Assembly: GCA_011523485.1 (NCBI GenBank) | Contig: WTGR01000831.1 | Coordinates: 1-19,025 of the forward strand | Length of the DNA stretch: 19,025 nt | Reading direction: 5' to 3' | Source: Acidobacteriota bacterium | Lineage (GTDB): Bacteria; Acidobacteriota; Vicinamibacteria; Vicinamibacterales; UBA8438 | In this document: piece by piece, positions 8,329-16,779 of the stretch | How the letters are laid out: each line of letters starts with the position of its first letter | Numbering within the stretch: the stretch's first letter is position 1 | Made by a program: the position numbers and the translations under genes | Notes under the pieces: model-generated | Told to the model about the DNA's origin: nothing | The model's database searches: none | The model's input: the letters and a program-made list of their open reading frames with translations, nothing else

Positions 8329-8728
8329 CTCTGTCTTCCGAATCGATGGCCGGGTCGTCGCCCACGCTCCCGCCGGTCTCCCGGCGCTTCCGCTCGATGT
8401 CGTCGAAGATGCGTGCGATGCGGCCCTGCCGCTCGGTGGAATCGTCGTACAGGAATCTGATCTCCGGCACCTGCCGGAGCTGCAGCCGCTGTCCGATTTC
8501 GCGGCGCAGGTATGGTCGCGCCCGGCGCAGGCCGCGGGCCGCGGTCCGCCGGTCGCTGCCGCCGAGCAGCGTGTAGTAGACGCGGGCGAGCTGGAGGTCC
8601 GTTGTCATTCGGACGTCGGTGACCGTAACGCCGAGCACACCGGGATCGCGGACGTTGCGTGCCAGCAGCGTCGAGAGCTCCGTTCGGATGCGTTCCGCTA
8701 CGCGCCGGGTGCGCGTTCCCTGGGTCAT
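8318..8728 (-). CDS. rbfA: 30S ribosome-binding factor RbfA
   Basis: RbfA binds immature 30S subunits near the 16S 5' helix and supports late maturation and cold growth. The 136-residue product fits the family's length. Recognisable features are the N-terminal RTRRVAERIRTELSTLLARNVRDPGV segment (split here: helix at about 7-25, then RDPGV), the beta strand VTVTDVRMTTDLQLARVYYTLLG, the RRARPYLRREIGQRLQLRQVPEI stretch (KH-like core) and FLYDDSTERQGRI near residue 100. The tail is acidic. The ATG at 8728 is chosen because the open frame further upstream lies inside DUF503 and infB and shows no RbfA sequence. The gene follows DUF503 by 20 bases and overlaps nrnA by 11. Confidence 0.95.
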   Translation of the reverse strand: MTQGTRTRRVAERIRTELSTLLARNVRDPGVLGVTVTDVRMTTDLQLARVYYTLLGGSDRRTAARGLRRARPYLRREIGQRLQLRQVPEIRFLYDDSTERQGRIARIFDDIERKRRETGGSVGDDPAIDSEDRDDA

Positions 8729-8748
8729 GTGGTGTCCGGCGGTGTGCG

Positions 8749-9033
8749 TCAACTCAGCCACTGCAGGTCGGTCGCCAGAACGAGGCCGGGATCGCGCCGT
8801 TCGATCTCTGCGAGGACGCCCTCGAGGACGCGATCCACGTGGTCCCGGTGAGACGCCACCGCCGCGACGCCGAGGCGGGCGCGCTGGTGGGCATCCAGGT
8901 GGTCGATCTCCGCCAACGAGACGTTGAGCTTCCGGACCCGATCCTTGACGCTCGCGAGGATGCGGCGCTTGTCCTTCAGCGAGCGCGCACCGGGAAAGTG
9001 GAGATCGACTGTCAGCAATCCGACGGCAGGCAT
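8749..9033 (-). CDS. DUF503 family protein (YlxP-like)
   Basis: This 94-residue protein belongs to DUF503, which includes Bacillus YlxP, a small protein commonly found between infB and rbfA. The family trace is clear: an N-terminal strand VGLLTVDLHFPGARSLKDKRRIL, a following helix (SVKDRVRKLNVSLAEIDHLDAHQRARLG) and a second half with VAAVASHRDHVDRVLEGVLAEIE. The fold resembles a ferredoxin-like alpha/beta sandwich. Its location between the IF2 and RbfA genes, 33 bases after infB and 20 before rbfA, suggests a role in ribosome assembly or function. The biochemical role is not established. I see no Shine-Dalgarno before the ATG at 9033. Confidence 0.9.
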   Translation of the reverse strand: MPAVGLLTVDLHFPGARSLKDKRRILASVKDRVRKLNVSLAEIDHLDAHQRARLGVAAVASHRDHVDRVLEGVLAEIERRDPGLVLATDLQWLS

Positions 9034-9066
9034 CGGTCCGGCGGCGACCGGCGGAGTCGCCCCTCG

Positions 9067-12000
9067 TCAGACGGTGGCGACGACCTTCTCCACGGTGAAC
9101 GACTCGACCACGTCGCCGATCTTCAGGTCGGCGAACCGCTCGAAAGCCAGACCGCACTCCATTCCGCCCCGCACCTCGTTGACGTCGTCCTTGAAGCGCC
9201 GCAGGGATCCGATGCGTCCCTCGTGGACCACCACGCCGTCCCTCACGATCCGGGCCTGGGCGTCGCCGGCGCGCGTGATGGTCCCCTCGGTGACCATGCA
9301 GCCCGCCGCGGTGCCGAACTTCGGAATCTTGAACGTCTGCCGAATCTCGGCGGCGCCCAGCTTGACCTCCTTCGTGGTCGGGTCGAGCAGTCCGGCCAGA
9401 GCCTTCTTGAGCTCGTCGGTCACGTCGTAGATCACCGAATGGAGGCGGATGTCGACGCCCTCGCGTTCGGCGACGCCGGTGGCGTTGCGGTCGGGGCGCA
9501 CGTTGAACCCGACGATGATCGCGTTCGAGGTCGAGGCGAGCAGCACGTCCCATTCGCTGATGGCGCCGACGCCGGTATGGATGATGCGCGTCTTGACGCG
9601 CTCGTCGCCCAGCTTGCCGAGCGAGTCCGCCAACACCTCGGCGGAGCCCTGGACGTCCGCCTTGATGATGATCGGCAGCTCCTTGGCCTCGCCCTCCGTC
9701 AACTGCTGCTGGAGAGACTCGAGCGTCAGCCGCTGGCCGCGGCCGCCGAGCGCCTTCTCCTTGGCCTGGTTCTGCCGCAGCACGGCGATCTGGCGCGCCT
9801 TGGCGGCGTCCGTCACGGCCTGGAAGGCGTCGCCGGGCTGCGGCAGCCCGGTCAGGCCGAGCACCTCCACCGGGCTGGACGGACCCACCTCGTCGGTCTT
9901 CTGCAACCGGTCGTCGAGCAGCGCGCGCACGCGCCCGACCACGACGCCGGCAATGAAGTTGTCGCCGACGCGCAGCGTGCCGTCCTGCACCAGGATCGTG
10001 GCGACCGGACCGCGTCCGCGGTCCACCTTGGCCTCGAGAACGGTGCCGGTCGCGGCCCGTTTCGGGTTCGCCTTCTGCTCCTCGAGCTCGGTCACCAGGA
10101 GGATCATCTCCAGGAGCCCGTCGAGGTTGTCCCGCTTCTTCGCGGAGAGCGGCACGGTCACCGTCGACCCGCCCCAGTCCTCGGGGGTGAGCCCGCGCTC
10201 CGCCAACTCCTTCTTGACGCGATCCAGGTTGGCGTCGGCCTTGTCGATCTTGTTGATGGCGACGATGATCGGGACCTTGGCCGCCTGTGCGTGGTCGATC
10301 GCTTCCTGCGTCTGCGGCATCACGCCGTCGTCGGCGGCCACGACCAGGATGACGATGTCGGTCACCTGCGCGCCGCGCGCGCGCATCAAGGTGAACGCCT
10401 CGTGGCCCGGCGTGTCGAGGAAGACGATCCGGCGGCCGGTCACCTCCACTGCGTACGCGCCGATGTGCTGCGTGATGCCGCCGGCCTCGCCCTCGGCGAC
10501 CTTCGTCTCGCGGATGGCGTCGAGCAGGGTCGTCTTTCCGTGGTCGACGTGGCCCATGACCGTGACGACCGGGGCACGGACGATCAGATCGTCGGGCCTG
10601 GTCTCCTCGGCCTCGATGACCACCATCTCTTCCTCGAACGTGCGCATCTTCACGTCCGCCCCGAACTCCCGGGCGATGGTCGTCGCCGTCTCGGAGTCGA
10701 GCGTGGTGTTGATGGTCATCATCACGCGCCGCTCTATCAGCTTCTTCAGAACGTCCTTCGGCTTGACCTCGAGGCGCTCCGCCAGATCCTTGACGGTCAT
10801 GCCCTCGGCCAACGTGATGGTCCGTGTCACCGGGGGCGGCGGCGCCGGCGTGGCCGGCGTCTGCGTACGCGTGCGCCGGTACTGCGCGCGGCGTCCGCCC
10901 GGCCTGTGGTGCGGTCTCGGCGGCGGGCGGTAGCCGACGGCCGGCCGCGGCGGCAACGGCCGCGGCGCCGCCGGCGGGCGCACGGGCTGAGACGGCAGCG
11001 GCCGTGGTCCTCCCAGCGGTGGTCTCGCGGCCGGGCCGGTCACTCCCGTGGCGACCGGCGGCGTGACCGGCCGCACCGGGGGTCTCGGCGTCGCCGGCGG
11101 CGGCGCCGGGCGCGGCTTCACCGGCTTCGGTTCCTCGATGCGCAGGCGCAGTCGCGGCGGCACGACCCGCCCCGTCGGACGCAAGGCGAGTCCCGACCCG
11201 GGACGCTTCGCCGGGCTGGGGACGGTGGGCTGCGCGGGTGCGGCCGCCCGCGGGGGCGCCGGCGGGGACGTCGCTGCGGGAGCCGGCGGCGTGGGAGGTG
11301 CAATCTTCGGGGCCGCAAGGGGCTTCGCCTCGGCGGCGGCTCGGGTCGTTTCCTCGGTCTGCTGTAGCGGCATGCCTTCCACTTCGATACGGGGCGGCTC
11401 GACCCTTGCCCGCGGAGCTCCCTCGATGGGCGCCGGGGCCGGATCGACACTTGCGCGCGGGGTCTCCTCGACCCTCGTGGGCGGGGTTTCCTCGACCTTC
11501 GTGGGGGGAGGCTCCTCGACCCTCGTGGAGGGTGTCTCCTCGACCCTCGTGGAGGGTGTCTCCTCGACCCTGATGCGCGGAGATTCCTCGATCCGGATGC
11601 GCGGTGACTCCTGCAACTTCTCGCGGGGCGGCTCGATCTCCATGCGCGGAGCGCTTTCGGCCGCCTGCGGGGCCGCTTCTACCCTTGCGGGAGGCGCTCC
11701 GGCCTCCGTGCGAGCCGCTTCTTCGAGCGGAACGGGCGTCGGCTCGGTGGCTTCACCGGCTGGTGCGGGCGGCTCCTCAACGCGAATACGGGGCGTCTCG
11801 ACCCGGAGCCGGGGCGCCCCCTCGACCCGCAGCCGAGGCGTCGCGGGGAGCGTCCGCGGTGGGGGCGGGGGCAGGGTCGGTTCCGTCGAGGCCGCCGCTG
11901 CCCCAGACATCCCGGCGCCCGGCGCACCGGTGCTTTCGACCGCTGTCGGCGCCGGCGAAGCGGTGCCCGCCGGCAAGTTCTCCGGCCCGGCGGCTTCCGG

Positions 12001-12363
12001 CCCGGCGGCCTCCGGCTCGGCGATGCCGGCCGCGGCGGCCTCGGCTGCCGCTCTCGCCGCCTTGGCGGACTTCACCAGCCGCGGCGGCCCCAGCTTGGGC
12101 GCCGTCGGCGCGGCCGCTTCCGGCGCGGCCCCGCCTCGTCCGCCGCGCTTCGAGGCGGTCCGCTGCGAGAAGAGCGAACCGGCCGGCAGGGTGACGTTGC
12201 GTTTGCGGGCAATCCGTTCGGCGAACTGCCGGGCCACGATCTCCTCGACGGTGCTCGACGCGCTCTTGGCCTCGATCCCGTGCTGCGTACGCAGCAACTG
12301 GACGACTTCCTGACTCGGAATCCCGAGGACCTCGGCGATCTTGTAGATGCGAATTGTGCCCAC
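9067..12363 (-). CDS. infB: Translation initiation factor IF-2
   Basis: IF2 is the GTPase that places fMet-tRNA on the 30S subunit and promotes subunit joining. The 1098-residue product is long for the family because of a roughly 440-residue Pro/Ala/Glu/Arg-rich disordered segment between two IF2_N-type domains. The first ([12 protein letters not shown], residues 4-15) is at the N-terminus and the second starts near 520 ([14 protein letters not shown]). The G domain has GHVDHGKTT (G1, 604-612), [10 protein letters not shown] (G2), DTPG (G3, 650-653), NKID (G4, 704-707) and SAK (G5, 740-742). Domains II, III and the tRNA-binding C-terminal domain follow and end normally. GTG at 12363 is preferred since homologues begin two or three residues before IRIYK and GGAG lies 11 bases upstream. 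GTG at 12375 would overlap the nusA stop as GTGA and is also possible. A 24-bp tandem repeat lies within the disordered part. Confidence 0.97.
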   Translation of the reverse strand: MGTIRIYKIAEVLGIPSQEVVQLLRTQHGIEAKSASSTVEEIVARQFAERIARKRNVTLPAGSLFSQRTASKRGGRGGAAPEAAAPTAPKLGPPRLVKSAKAARAAAEAAAAGIAEPEAAGPEAAGPENLPAGTASPAPTAVESTGAPGAGMSGAAAASTEPTLPPPPPRTLPATPRLRVEGAPRLRVETPRIRVEEPPAPAGEATEPTPVPLEEAARTEAGAPPARVEAAPQAAESAPRMEIEPPREKLQESPRIRIEESPRIRVEETPSTRVEETPSTRVEEPPPTKVEETPPTRVEETPRASVDPAPAPIEGAPRARVEPPRIEVEGMPLQQTEETTRAAAEAKPLAAPKIAPPTPPAPAATSPPAPPRAAAPAQPTVPSPAKRPGSGLALRPTGRVVPPRLRLRIEEPKPVKPRPAPPPATPRPPVRPVTPPVATGVTGPAARPPLGGPRPLPSQPVRPPAAPRPLPPRPAVGYRPPPRPHHRPGGRRAQYRRTRTQTPATPAPPPPVTRTITLAEGMTVKDLAERLEVKPKDVLKKLIERRVMMTINTTLDSETATTIAREFGADVKMRTFEEEMVVIEAEETRPDDLIVRAPVVTVMGHVDHGKTTLLDAIRETKVAEGEAGGITQHIGAYAVEVTGRRIVFLDTPGHEAFTLMRARGAQVTDIVILVVAADDGVMPQTQEAIDHAQAAKVPIIVAINKIDKADANLDRVKKELAERGLTPEDWGGSTVTVPLSAKKRDNLDGLLEMILLVTELEEQKANPKRAATGTVLEAKVDRGRGPVATILVQDGTLRVGDNFIAGVVVGRVRALLDDRLQKTDEVGPSSPVEVLGLTGLPQPGDAFQAVTDAAKARQIAVLRQNQAKEKALGGRGQRLTLESLQQQLTEGEAKELPIIIKADVQGSAEVLADSLGKLGDERVKTRIIHTGVGAISEWDVLLASTSNAIIVGFNVRPDRNATGVAEREGVDIRLHSVIYDVTDELKKALAGLLDPTTKEVKLGAAEIRQTFKIPKFGTAAGCMVTEGTITRAGDAQARIVRDGVVVHEGRIGSLRRFKDDVNEVRGGMECGLAFERFADLKIGDVVESFTVEKVVATV
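11443..11610 (-). repeat. 24-bp tandem repeat coding seven 8-residue units in IF2
   Basis: Seven consecutive 24-base units encode [48 protein letters not shown] and ETPRASVD. Two neighbouring units (11521-11544 and 11545-11568) are identical at the DNA level; the others are diverged copies. Related P-R-x-R-V-E words recur on both sides (for example near 11785-11840), so the whole segment probably grew by repeated duplication. The unit length is a multiple of three, so copy changes keep the reading frame. Confidence 0.9.
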
Positions 12364-12371
12364 GGGCGCTC

Positions 12372-13751
12372 TCACTCCGCTGTCGGTGTCTCGCCGGGCG
12401 TGTCCGCCGGCGCTTCGGGCGTCGTCCCCGCCGGATCGACCGTCGACAAATCACCGGTCTCGTCGGGTGCCCGGGCGGCTCTTGCGGCAGCGTCGACCTG
12501 CTCGTGCACGGCGGCCTGCAGATCCCTGGCCGTCGCCTCGTCCACGCCCGCCACCTCGGCCAGCTCGGCCGCTGCGACCTCCAGCAGGCGGTCGGCCGTG
12601 TCCAGCCCCGCCTCGCTCAGCCGCAGGAGTTGCTCCTCGTCGAGCCCGGGCAGCGTGAGGGTGCCGGCCTCCTCGTCCTCCTCGATCTCGTCGAACCGGG
12701 CTTCCACTTCACGCCGCTTCTCTTCCTCGCTCTTGATGTCGATCTTCCAGCCGGTCAGCTTGGCCGCCAGGCGGACGTTCTGGCCCTTCTTGCCGATCGC
12801 GAGCGAAAGCTGGCGATCCTCCACGACCACTTCGACGATCGGTTCCTCGCTGTCGACCACGGTCACCCGTTGCACCCTGGCCGGGCTGATGGCGTTGGTG
12901 ACGAAGACGACGGGATCATCCGACCATTCGACGATGTCGATCTTCTCGCCGCGCAATTCCCGGATGATCGCCTGCACCCGCGTGCCCTTCATTCCCACGC
13001 AGGCGCCGACCGGGTCGACGTCGCGCTCGCGCGAATGGACGGCGACCTTGGCCCTGTCGCCGGCCTCGCGGACCGCTCCGCGGATGGTGACCGTCCCGTC
13101 GTAGATCTCGGGCACTTCCTGCTCGAACATCTTGACCAGCAGCGTGGGGTCGGTGCGCGACAGGATGATCTGGGGTCCCTTCGTGTTCTTGTTGACCTCG
13201 CGAATGACCGCCCGGATGCGGTCGCCGGTCGTGTAGTTCTCGGCGCGCGACTGCTCCCGCCGCGGAAGCAGCGCCTCCACGCGCTCGGCGTCGACGACGA
13301 TGTCGCCGTTCTCGAACCGCTTGACCGTGCCGTTGACGACCTCGTTGACGCGGTCGCTGTAGAGGGCGTAGACGTTGTCGCGTTCCGCCTCGCGCACCTT
13401 CTGGAAGATCACCTGCTTCGCGGTCTGCGCGGCGATTCTCCCGAGCACGTCGGTCGGCTTGGGGAACTCGATCTCCATGTCGACCTCGGCCTCGTCCCCG
13501 TACAGCTCCTGGGCCTCCGCAAGCGAGATCTCCGTCAGCGGATCGGTGACTTCCTCGACGATCTGGCGCACCGAGAACAGCTCTACCTGGCCCGTCTCGT
13601 GATTGAACTTGGTCCGCAGGTTCTCGGTCGACTTGTAGTACTTGCGCGAGGCGGTCAGCACCGCGTCCTCGATGGCCGTGACGATGACGTCGGGCTCGAT
13701 GCCCTTCTCCTTGGCCAGTGCCTCGATGGTCTGTTGCAGCGGATTGCTCAT
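12372..13751 (-). CDS. nusA: Transcription termination/antitermination factor NusA
   Basis: NusA binds RNA polymerase and nascent RNA, modulating pausing, termination and antitermination. The 459-residue product shows the N-terminal polymerase-binding domain (about 1-130, with AIEDAVLTASRKYY), an S1 domain (about 137-200) and two KH domains. KH1 has VGACVGMKGTRVQAI (248-262) and KH2 has SLAIGKKGQNVRLAAKL (316-332). After KH2 comes an acidic linker and a region from about 366 to 412 resembling a helix-hairpin-helix repeat (LPGLDEEQLLRLSEAGL, then AELAEVAGVDEATARDL). It ends in a Pro/Thr/Glu-rich tail of about 40 residues. This longer C-terminus resembles proteobacterial-type NusA more than the short Bacillus form, although the repeat identity is a guess. 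The gene follows rimP by 40 bases, and its TGA overlaps a possible GTG start of infB. Confidence 0.97.
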   Translation of the reverse strand: MSNPLQQTIEALAKEKGIEPDVIVTAIEDAVLTASRKYYKSTENLRTKFNHETGQVELFSVRQIVEEVTDPLTEISLAEAQELYGDEAEVDMEIEFPKPTDVLGRIAAQTAKQVIFQKVREAERDNVYALYSDRVNEVVNGTVKRFENGDIVVDAERVEALLPRREQSRAENYTTGDRIRAVIREVNKNTKGPQIILSRTDPTLLVKMFEQEVPEIYDGTVTIRGAVREAGDRAKVAVHSRERDVDPVGACVGMKGTRVQAIIRELRGEKIDIVEWSDDPVVFVTNAISPARVQRVTVVDSEEPIVEVVVEDRQLSLAIGKKGQNVRLAAKLTGWKIDIKSEEEKRREVEARFDEIEEDEEAGTLTLPGLDEEQLLRLSEAGLDTADRLLEVAAAELAEVAGVDEATARDLQAAVHEQVDAAARAARAPDETGDLSTVDPAGTTPEAPADTPGETPTAE

Positions 13752-13791
13752 GACCTGTTCTCGCGCGCAGGCTCCTGCCCGCGCGACGACT

Positions 13792-14319
13792 TCACAACTC
13801 CACTTCCAGTCGAGCCCGCGTCACAAGCGCCCACGGAATGCGGTGGACGCGCCGTCCTGCCGTCACCACGACGAGTGCCGCCTGCGCCGGCGGCTCGCCG
13901 CTCTCCGGCTCGACCCCGGCGATCCGCCCGCAAATGAAGCGTTGTCCGTCGACGGCTTCCGACGTCACGAACCGGGCGAGCCGACCTCGGAAGCGCCGGC
14001 AGTCGTCCACGTGCCGTAACGGGCGGTCGAGGCCCGGCGAGGACACTTCCAGGGTGTACGGATGCTCGAAGTCGAAATCGACGTCGAGCACGACGCTCAG
14101 ATCCGTGCTCACCCGCGCGCAATCGTCGAGGGTAACCGCTTCGGCCGCAGCGTCGCCTGCCTCGCCGCCCGCGCCCGGCGACCGGTCGATGACGACTCGC
14201 AACAGCCACCCCACCGACTCGCGCTGAAGCTGGACGTCGAAGACGTCGAGCCCGAAGTCGCGGGCGACCCGCTCCGCGATGGACCAGACCTGCGCAACCC
14301 GGCCTTCACCGGGCTTCAC
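13792..14319 (-). CDS. rimP: Ribosome maturation factor RimP
   Basis: RimP is needed for maturation of the 30S subunit, where it assists early binding of S19 and nearby proteins. The 175-residue product has the N-terminal alpha/beta domain (VWSIAERVARDFGLDVFDVQ, then LLRVVIDRSPG), the hallmark EVSSPGLDRPL (91-101) and the C-terminal SH3-like domain (about 103-175). An insert of Gly/Ala/Glu residues at 48-60 lies between the strand and VTLDDCARVS. The frame stays open into asnS upstream, but the RimP homology begins just after GTG at 14319, so that start is used. This is the first gene of the rimP-nusA-infB operon, 48 bases downstream of the hairpin at 14367-14391. Confidence 0.93.
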   Translation of the reverse strand: MKPGEGRVAQVWSIAERVARDFGLDVFDVQLQRESVGWLLRVVIDRSPGAGGEAGDAAAEAVTLDDCARVSTDLSVVLDVDFDFEHPYTLEVSSPGLDRPLRHVDDCRRFRGRLARFVTSEAVDGQRFICGRIAGVEPESGEPPAQAALVVVTAGRRVHRIPWALVTRARLEVEL

Positions 14320-14354
14320 CCTGTCTCTACCCCGCCTTCGCCTCGCAACTGCGC

Positions 14355-14391
14355 CCTGAAACACAAAGAAGTGGGCGAAACGCCCACTTCT
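14355..14391 (-). terminator. Intrinsic terminator hairpin between asnS and rimP
   Basis: A perfect 11-bp inverted repeat (arms 14367-14377 and 14381-14391, with a 3-base loop) has a G+C-rich base. On the minus strand it is followed by the T-rich run TTGTGTTTC. It lies 51 bases past the asnS stop and is the natural end of the upstream operon. Because a promoter candidate lies upstream of it, it may also lie in the rimP leader and act as an attenuator. On the plus strand no T-run follows, so it should terminate only minus-strand transcription. Confidence 0.75.
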
Positions 14392-14419
14392 GCAGCACTT
14401 CGTCTCTCGTAGCCGACAG

Positions 14420-14428
14420 AGTATATCA
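14420..14428 (-). promoter_or_regulatory. Extended -10 promoter candidate for the rimP-nusA-infB operon
   Basis: The minus strand reads TGATATACT, an extended -10 element (TGn plus TATACT, five of six bases of TATAAT). It lies in the only A+T-rich patch between asnS and rimP. The best -35-like word, CTGACG, is about 22 bases away and is too far, which is tolerable for an extended -10 promoter. Transcription would begin near 14413, leaving a leader of about 95 bases that includes the hairpin. The promoter call rests on a short motif only. Confidence 0.4.
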
Positions 14429-14441
14429 CGGAAGCCGGCCG

Positions 14442-15749
14442 TTATGGCGTCAGGCGATACAGCATGCGCGGGTACGGGATGGTCTCGCGAATGTGCTCCA
14501 GCCCGCACAGCCACGCGACGACACGCTCGACGCCCATGCCGAAGCCCGCGTGCGGCACGCTCCCGTACCGCCGCAGGTCCAGGTACCACTCGAATGCTTC
14601 CTGCGGCAGCTCGTGCTCGCGAATCCGCTCGAGCAGCAGCGCATAGTCGTCCAGACGCTCCCCGCCGCCGACGATCTCCCCGTAGCCTTCCGGGGCGAGC
14701 ACGTCGACCGACAGCGACAACTCGGGGCGCTCGGCGTCCGGCTTCATGTAGAAGGCCTTGATCGCGGCGGGAAAGCGCTGCACGGCGACCGGACGATCGA
14801 AGTGTCCGGCCAGAGCCGTCTCGTCCGGGCCGCCGAAGTCCCCGCCCCACTCGAACGGAAGGCCGCGTGTCTTGAGAATCTCGACCGCCTCGTCGTAGGC
14901 GATGCGGGGGAACGGAGAGCGCACTCGTTCGAGCGCCGCCGTGTCGCGTTCGAGCACCTCCAGCTCGCGGGCCCGCCGTTCGAGCACGCGCTCGACGATG
15001 GAGACGACGAGCGCTTCCGCCAGGTCCGTGGCGTCGTCGAGAGTGGCGTAGGCCATCTCCGGCTCGACCATCCAGAACTCGGTCAGATGCCGCCGCGTCT
15101 TCGACTTCTCGGCGCGAAACGTGGGCCCGAAGCAGTAGACCCGCCCCAGCGCCATCGCATTGGCCTCGTTGTAGAGCTGACCGCTCTGCGTGAGATAGGC
15201 CGTCGCGTGGTCGAAGTACGGAACGGCGAACAGCGTCGTCGTACCCTCGCAGGCGGCCGGCGTGAAGATGGGCGTGTCCGCCAGGATGAAGCCGCGGCCG
15301 TTGAGGAAATCGCGGATGCCGTCGACGACCTCGTGCCGCACGCGCAGGATCGCGGCCTGCCGCCGGCTGCGGATCCACAGGTGACGCCGATCGAGCAGAT
15401 AGTCGACGCCGTGTTCCTTGGGGGTGATGGGGTAGTCGTGCGATTCCCCGACCACGGCGAGCGTCGACACGTCGATCTCGTAGCCGCCCGGGGCGCGCGC
15501 GTCCTTCCGGACCGTCCCTTCGACGACCAGCGACGTCTCCTGGCCGAGGTGGTCGGCGCGGGTGAACGTTTCGTCGCCGACGGCGGCCTTCGAGACCACG
15601 GCCTGCACGAACCCGCTTCCGTCACGCAGGGTGAGGAAGTGAATCTTGCCGCTCGAGCGCCGCCGTTGCAGCCATCCGCGGATGGCGATTTCCCGGCCGA
15701 CATGGTCGGCAATCGCCTCGATGGTCGTCGTGGTCGCTTCCATCTTCAT
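14442..15749 (-). CDS. asnS: Asparagine--tRNA ligase
   Basis: This class II synthetase charges tRNA-Asn with asparagine. The 435-residue product has an N-terminal OB-fold anticodon-binding domain (about 20-105, with [22 protein letters not shown], here split as [12 protein letters not shown] and [10 protein letters not shown]). The catalytic core has the Asn-specific [11 protein letters not shown] and [11 protein letters not shown] stretches, motif 2 [15 protein letters not shown] (211-225) and motif 3 [15 protein letters not shown] (402-416). The TQSGQLY wording and the absence of an AspRS-type GAD insert favour AsnRS over AspRS. Two ATGs lie six bases apart, at 15749 and 15743; the first is used but neither has a strong ribosome site. 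The gene is ten bases after the sugar kinase gene and precedes the intrinsic terminator. If AsnRS is functional, the Gln/Asn amidotransferase route for Asn-tRNA is not strictly needed. Confidence 0.96.
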   Translation of the reverse strand: MKMEATTTTIEAIADHVGREIAIRGWLQRRRSSGKIHFLTLRDGSGFVQAVVSKAAVGDETFTRADHLGQETSLVVEGTVRKDARAPGGYEIDVSTLAVVGESHDYPITPKEHGVDYLLDRRHLWIRSRRQAAILRVRHEVVDGIRDFLNGRGFILADTPIFTPAACEGTTTLFAVPYFDHATAYLTQSGQLYNEANAMALGRVYCFGPTFRAEKSKTRRHLTEFWMVEPEMAYATLDDATDLAEALVVSIVERVLERRARELEVLERDTAALERVRSPFPRIAYDEAVEILKTRGLPFEWGGDFGGPDETALAGHFDRPVAVQRFPAAIKAFYMKPDAERPELSLSVDVLAPEGYGEIVGGGERLDDYALLLERIREHELPQEAFEWYLDLRRYGSVPHAGFGMGVERVVAWLCGLEHIRETIPYPRMLYRLTP

Positions 15750-15759
15750 CGGTAGCGTA

Positions 15760-16779
15760 CTACGAGGCGGCGTCCTCCAGCACGGCGCCCAGAAGGTAGC
15801 CGAGACGGCGCCGATCGGGGTCCTGCCGGATCGCCGCCCGCGCGTATCCCAACGTGCGGGGCACCGCGTCGCGGTAGCGCGGGTTCCCGCGGACGGCGAT
15901 CTGAAATCCGAACGTCCCCAAGGCCTTGAGGGCTCGCTGCACCGTCGTGCGGACGAAGCGTTGTCGCAGCCGCGCGCCGTCCTGTACGCCGGCGATGGTC
16001 TGGTAGTGGGTGATCGACCGCTCGACCTCGTCCGCGTCCAGCGCCACGTAGGCGTCCCGGAGCAGTGACACCAGATCGTAGGTGTCCGGGCCCATGCGCG
16101 CGTCCTGGAAGTCGATGACGTGCAGCCGGCCCTCGTGCACCATCAGGTTGCGGCTGTGGAAGTCGCGGTGGCAGAGCACGCGCGGCTCGGCCGCCATGTC
16201 CGAGGCCAGAGCGCGGAACTCTTCGCCCAGGGCGCGCCGCGCCGGCGCCGTGAGGCGGTGGCGCCGGAAGCCGACGACGAAGTGCTCGACGAAGAAGTCG
16301 AGCTCCTGCATCAGCTTGGCGACATCGAAGGCCAGGTCGAAGGGACCGGCGTCGGACCCGGCAAGCCGGCGTCCGCCGCTCTGAATCGCCGCGACGATCT
16401 CTATCGCTTCCCGGTAGCGCGCGCGCCGCTCGTCGTCCGGGAGCGTGGCGACGGCGTCCTCCAGCATCGTGTCGCCGAGATCCTCGACGACCACGATTCC
16501 CAGCGCCGCGTCCGCTCCGTGGATGACGGGCACCCGCACGGGAAGGCGGCGGAACAGTTCGGCCACCCGGATGAGCGGCAGCGTCTCGGGGTCGATAGGG
16601 CCCTCGTGCACGACGAGGACGCGCGACGGCGCGCCAGGCGGAACGACCCGCACGAAACGGCGGTCGGATGCGTCTCCCGCGAGGGGCGCGAGACGGGTCG
16701 ACGGCGGCAGACCGGCACTGCGCAGCCACGCTCTGGCGCGCGATTCCGGTGTGTCGGCAGGTCGGGACGGGTCCGTCAT
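15760..16779 (-). CDS. AmgK-like sugar kinase (N-acetylmuramate/N-acetylglucosamine 1-kinase family)
   Basis: This 339-residue protein belongs to the aminoglycoside/choline-kinase fold and most resembles AmgK, which phosphorylates the anomeric carbon of MurNAc or GlcNAc in peptidoglycan recycling. Visible motifs are GDASDRRF (35-42) at the nucleotide loop, the ED...LGD hinge (VVVEDLGD, 97-103 region), the catalytic loop [12 protein letters not shown] (202-213, with D206 as base) and [20 protein letters not shown] (221-240), whose D223 is the metal ligand. The DFQDAxxGPxTYDL phrase is characteristic of AmgK. The length also matches. ATG at 16779 overlaps the upstream nucleotidyltransferase stop as ATGA, so the two are almost certainly co-translated. 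Pairing with a MurU-like enzyme supports the role. Substrate specificity remains unproven because related kinases act on other sugars or choline. Confidence 0.85.
   Translation of the reverse strand: MTDPSRPADTPESRARAWLRSAGLPPSTRLAPLAGDASDRRFVRVVPPGAPSRVLVVHEGPIDPETLPLIRVAELFRRLPVRVPVIHGADAALGIVVVEDLGDTMLEDAVATLPDDERRARYREAIEIVAAIQSGGRRLAGSDAGPFDLAFDVAKLMQELDFFVEHFVVGFRRHRLTAPARRALGEEFRALASDMAAEPRVLCHRDFHSRNLMVHEGRLHVIDFQDARMGPDTYDLVSLLRDAYVALDADEVERSITHYQTIAGVQDGARLRQRFVRTTVQRALKALGTFGFQIAVRGNPRYRDAVPRTLGYARAAIRQDPDRRRLGYLLGAVLEDAAS

Noticed and set aside
8729..9553. RbfA frame extending upstream through DUF503 into infB
   Set aside because: The extra sequence is an alternative frame of DUF503 and infB; RbfA homology and length fit a start at 8728.
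8659..11367. Open frame of 902 codons on the plus strand across infB, DUF503 and rbfA
   Set aside because: It spans several real minus-strand genes, shows His/Asp/Arg-rich repetitive translation without homology, and has no ribosome site or promoter.
11443..11610. Regular short repeats considered as a CRISPR array
   Set aside because: There are no spacers between units, the repeats are head to tail, in frame and coding for IF2.
12354..13937. Open frame of 527 codons on the plus strand across nusA
   Set aside because: It is a composition shadow of nusA, whose KH and S1 domains are clear on the minus strand.
13792..15378. RimP frame extending 353 codons upstream into asnS, as if a fused protein
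   Set aside because: The upstream part is the other-frame reading of asnS, Arg-rich with no homology. RimP similarity starts just after GTG at 14319, and a terminator hairpin lies between.
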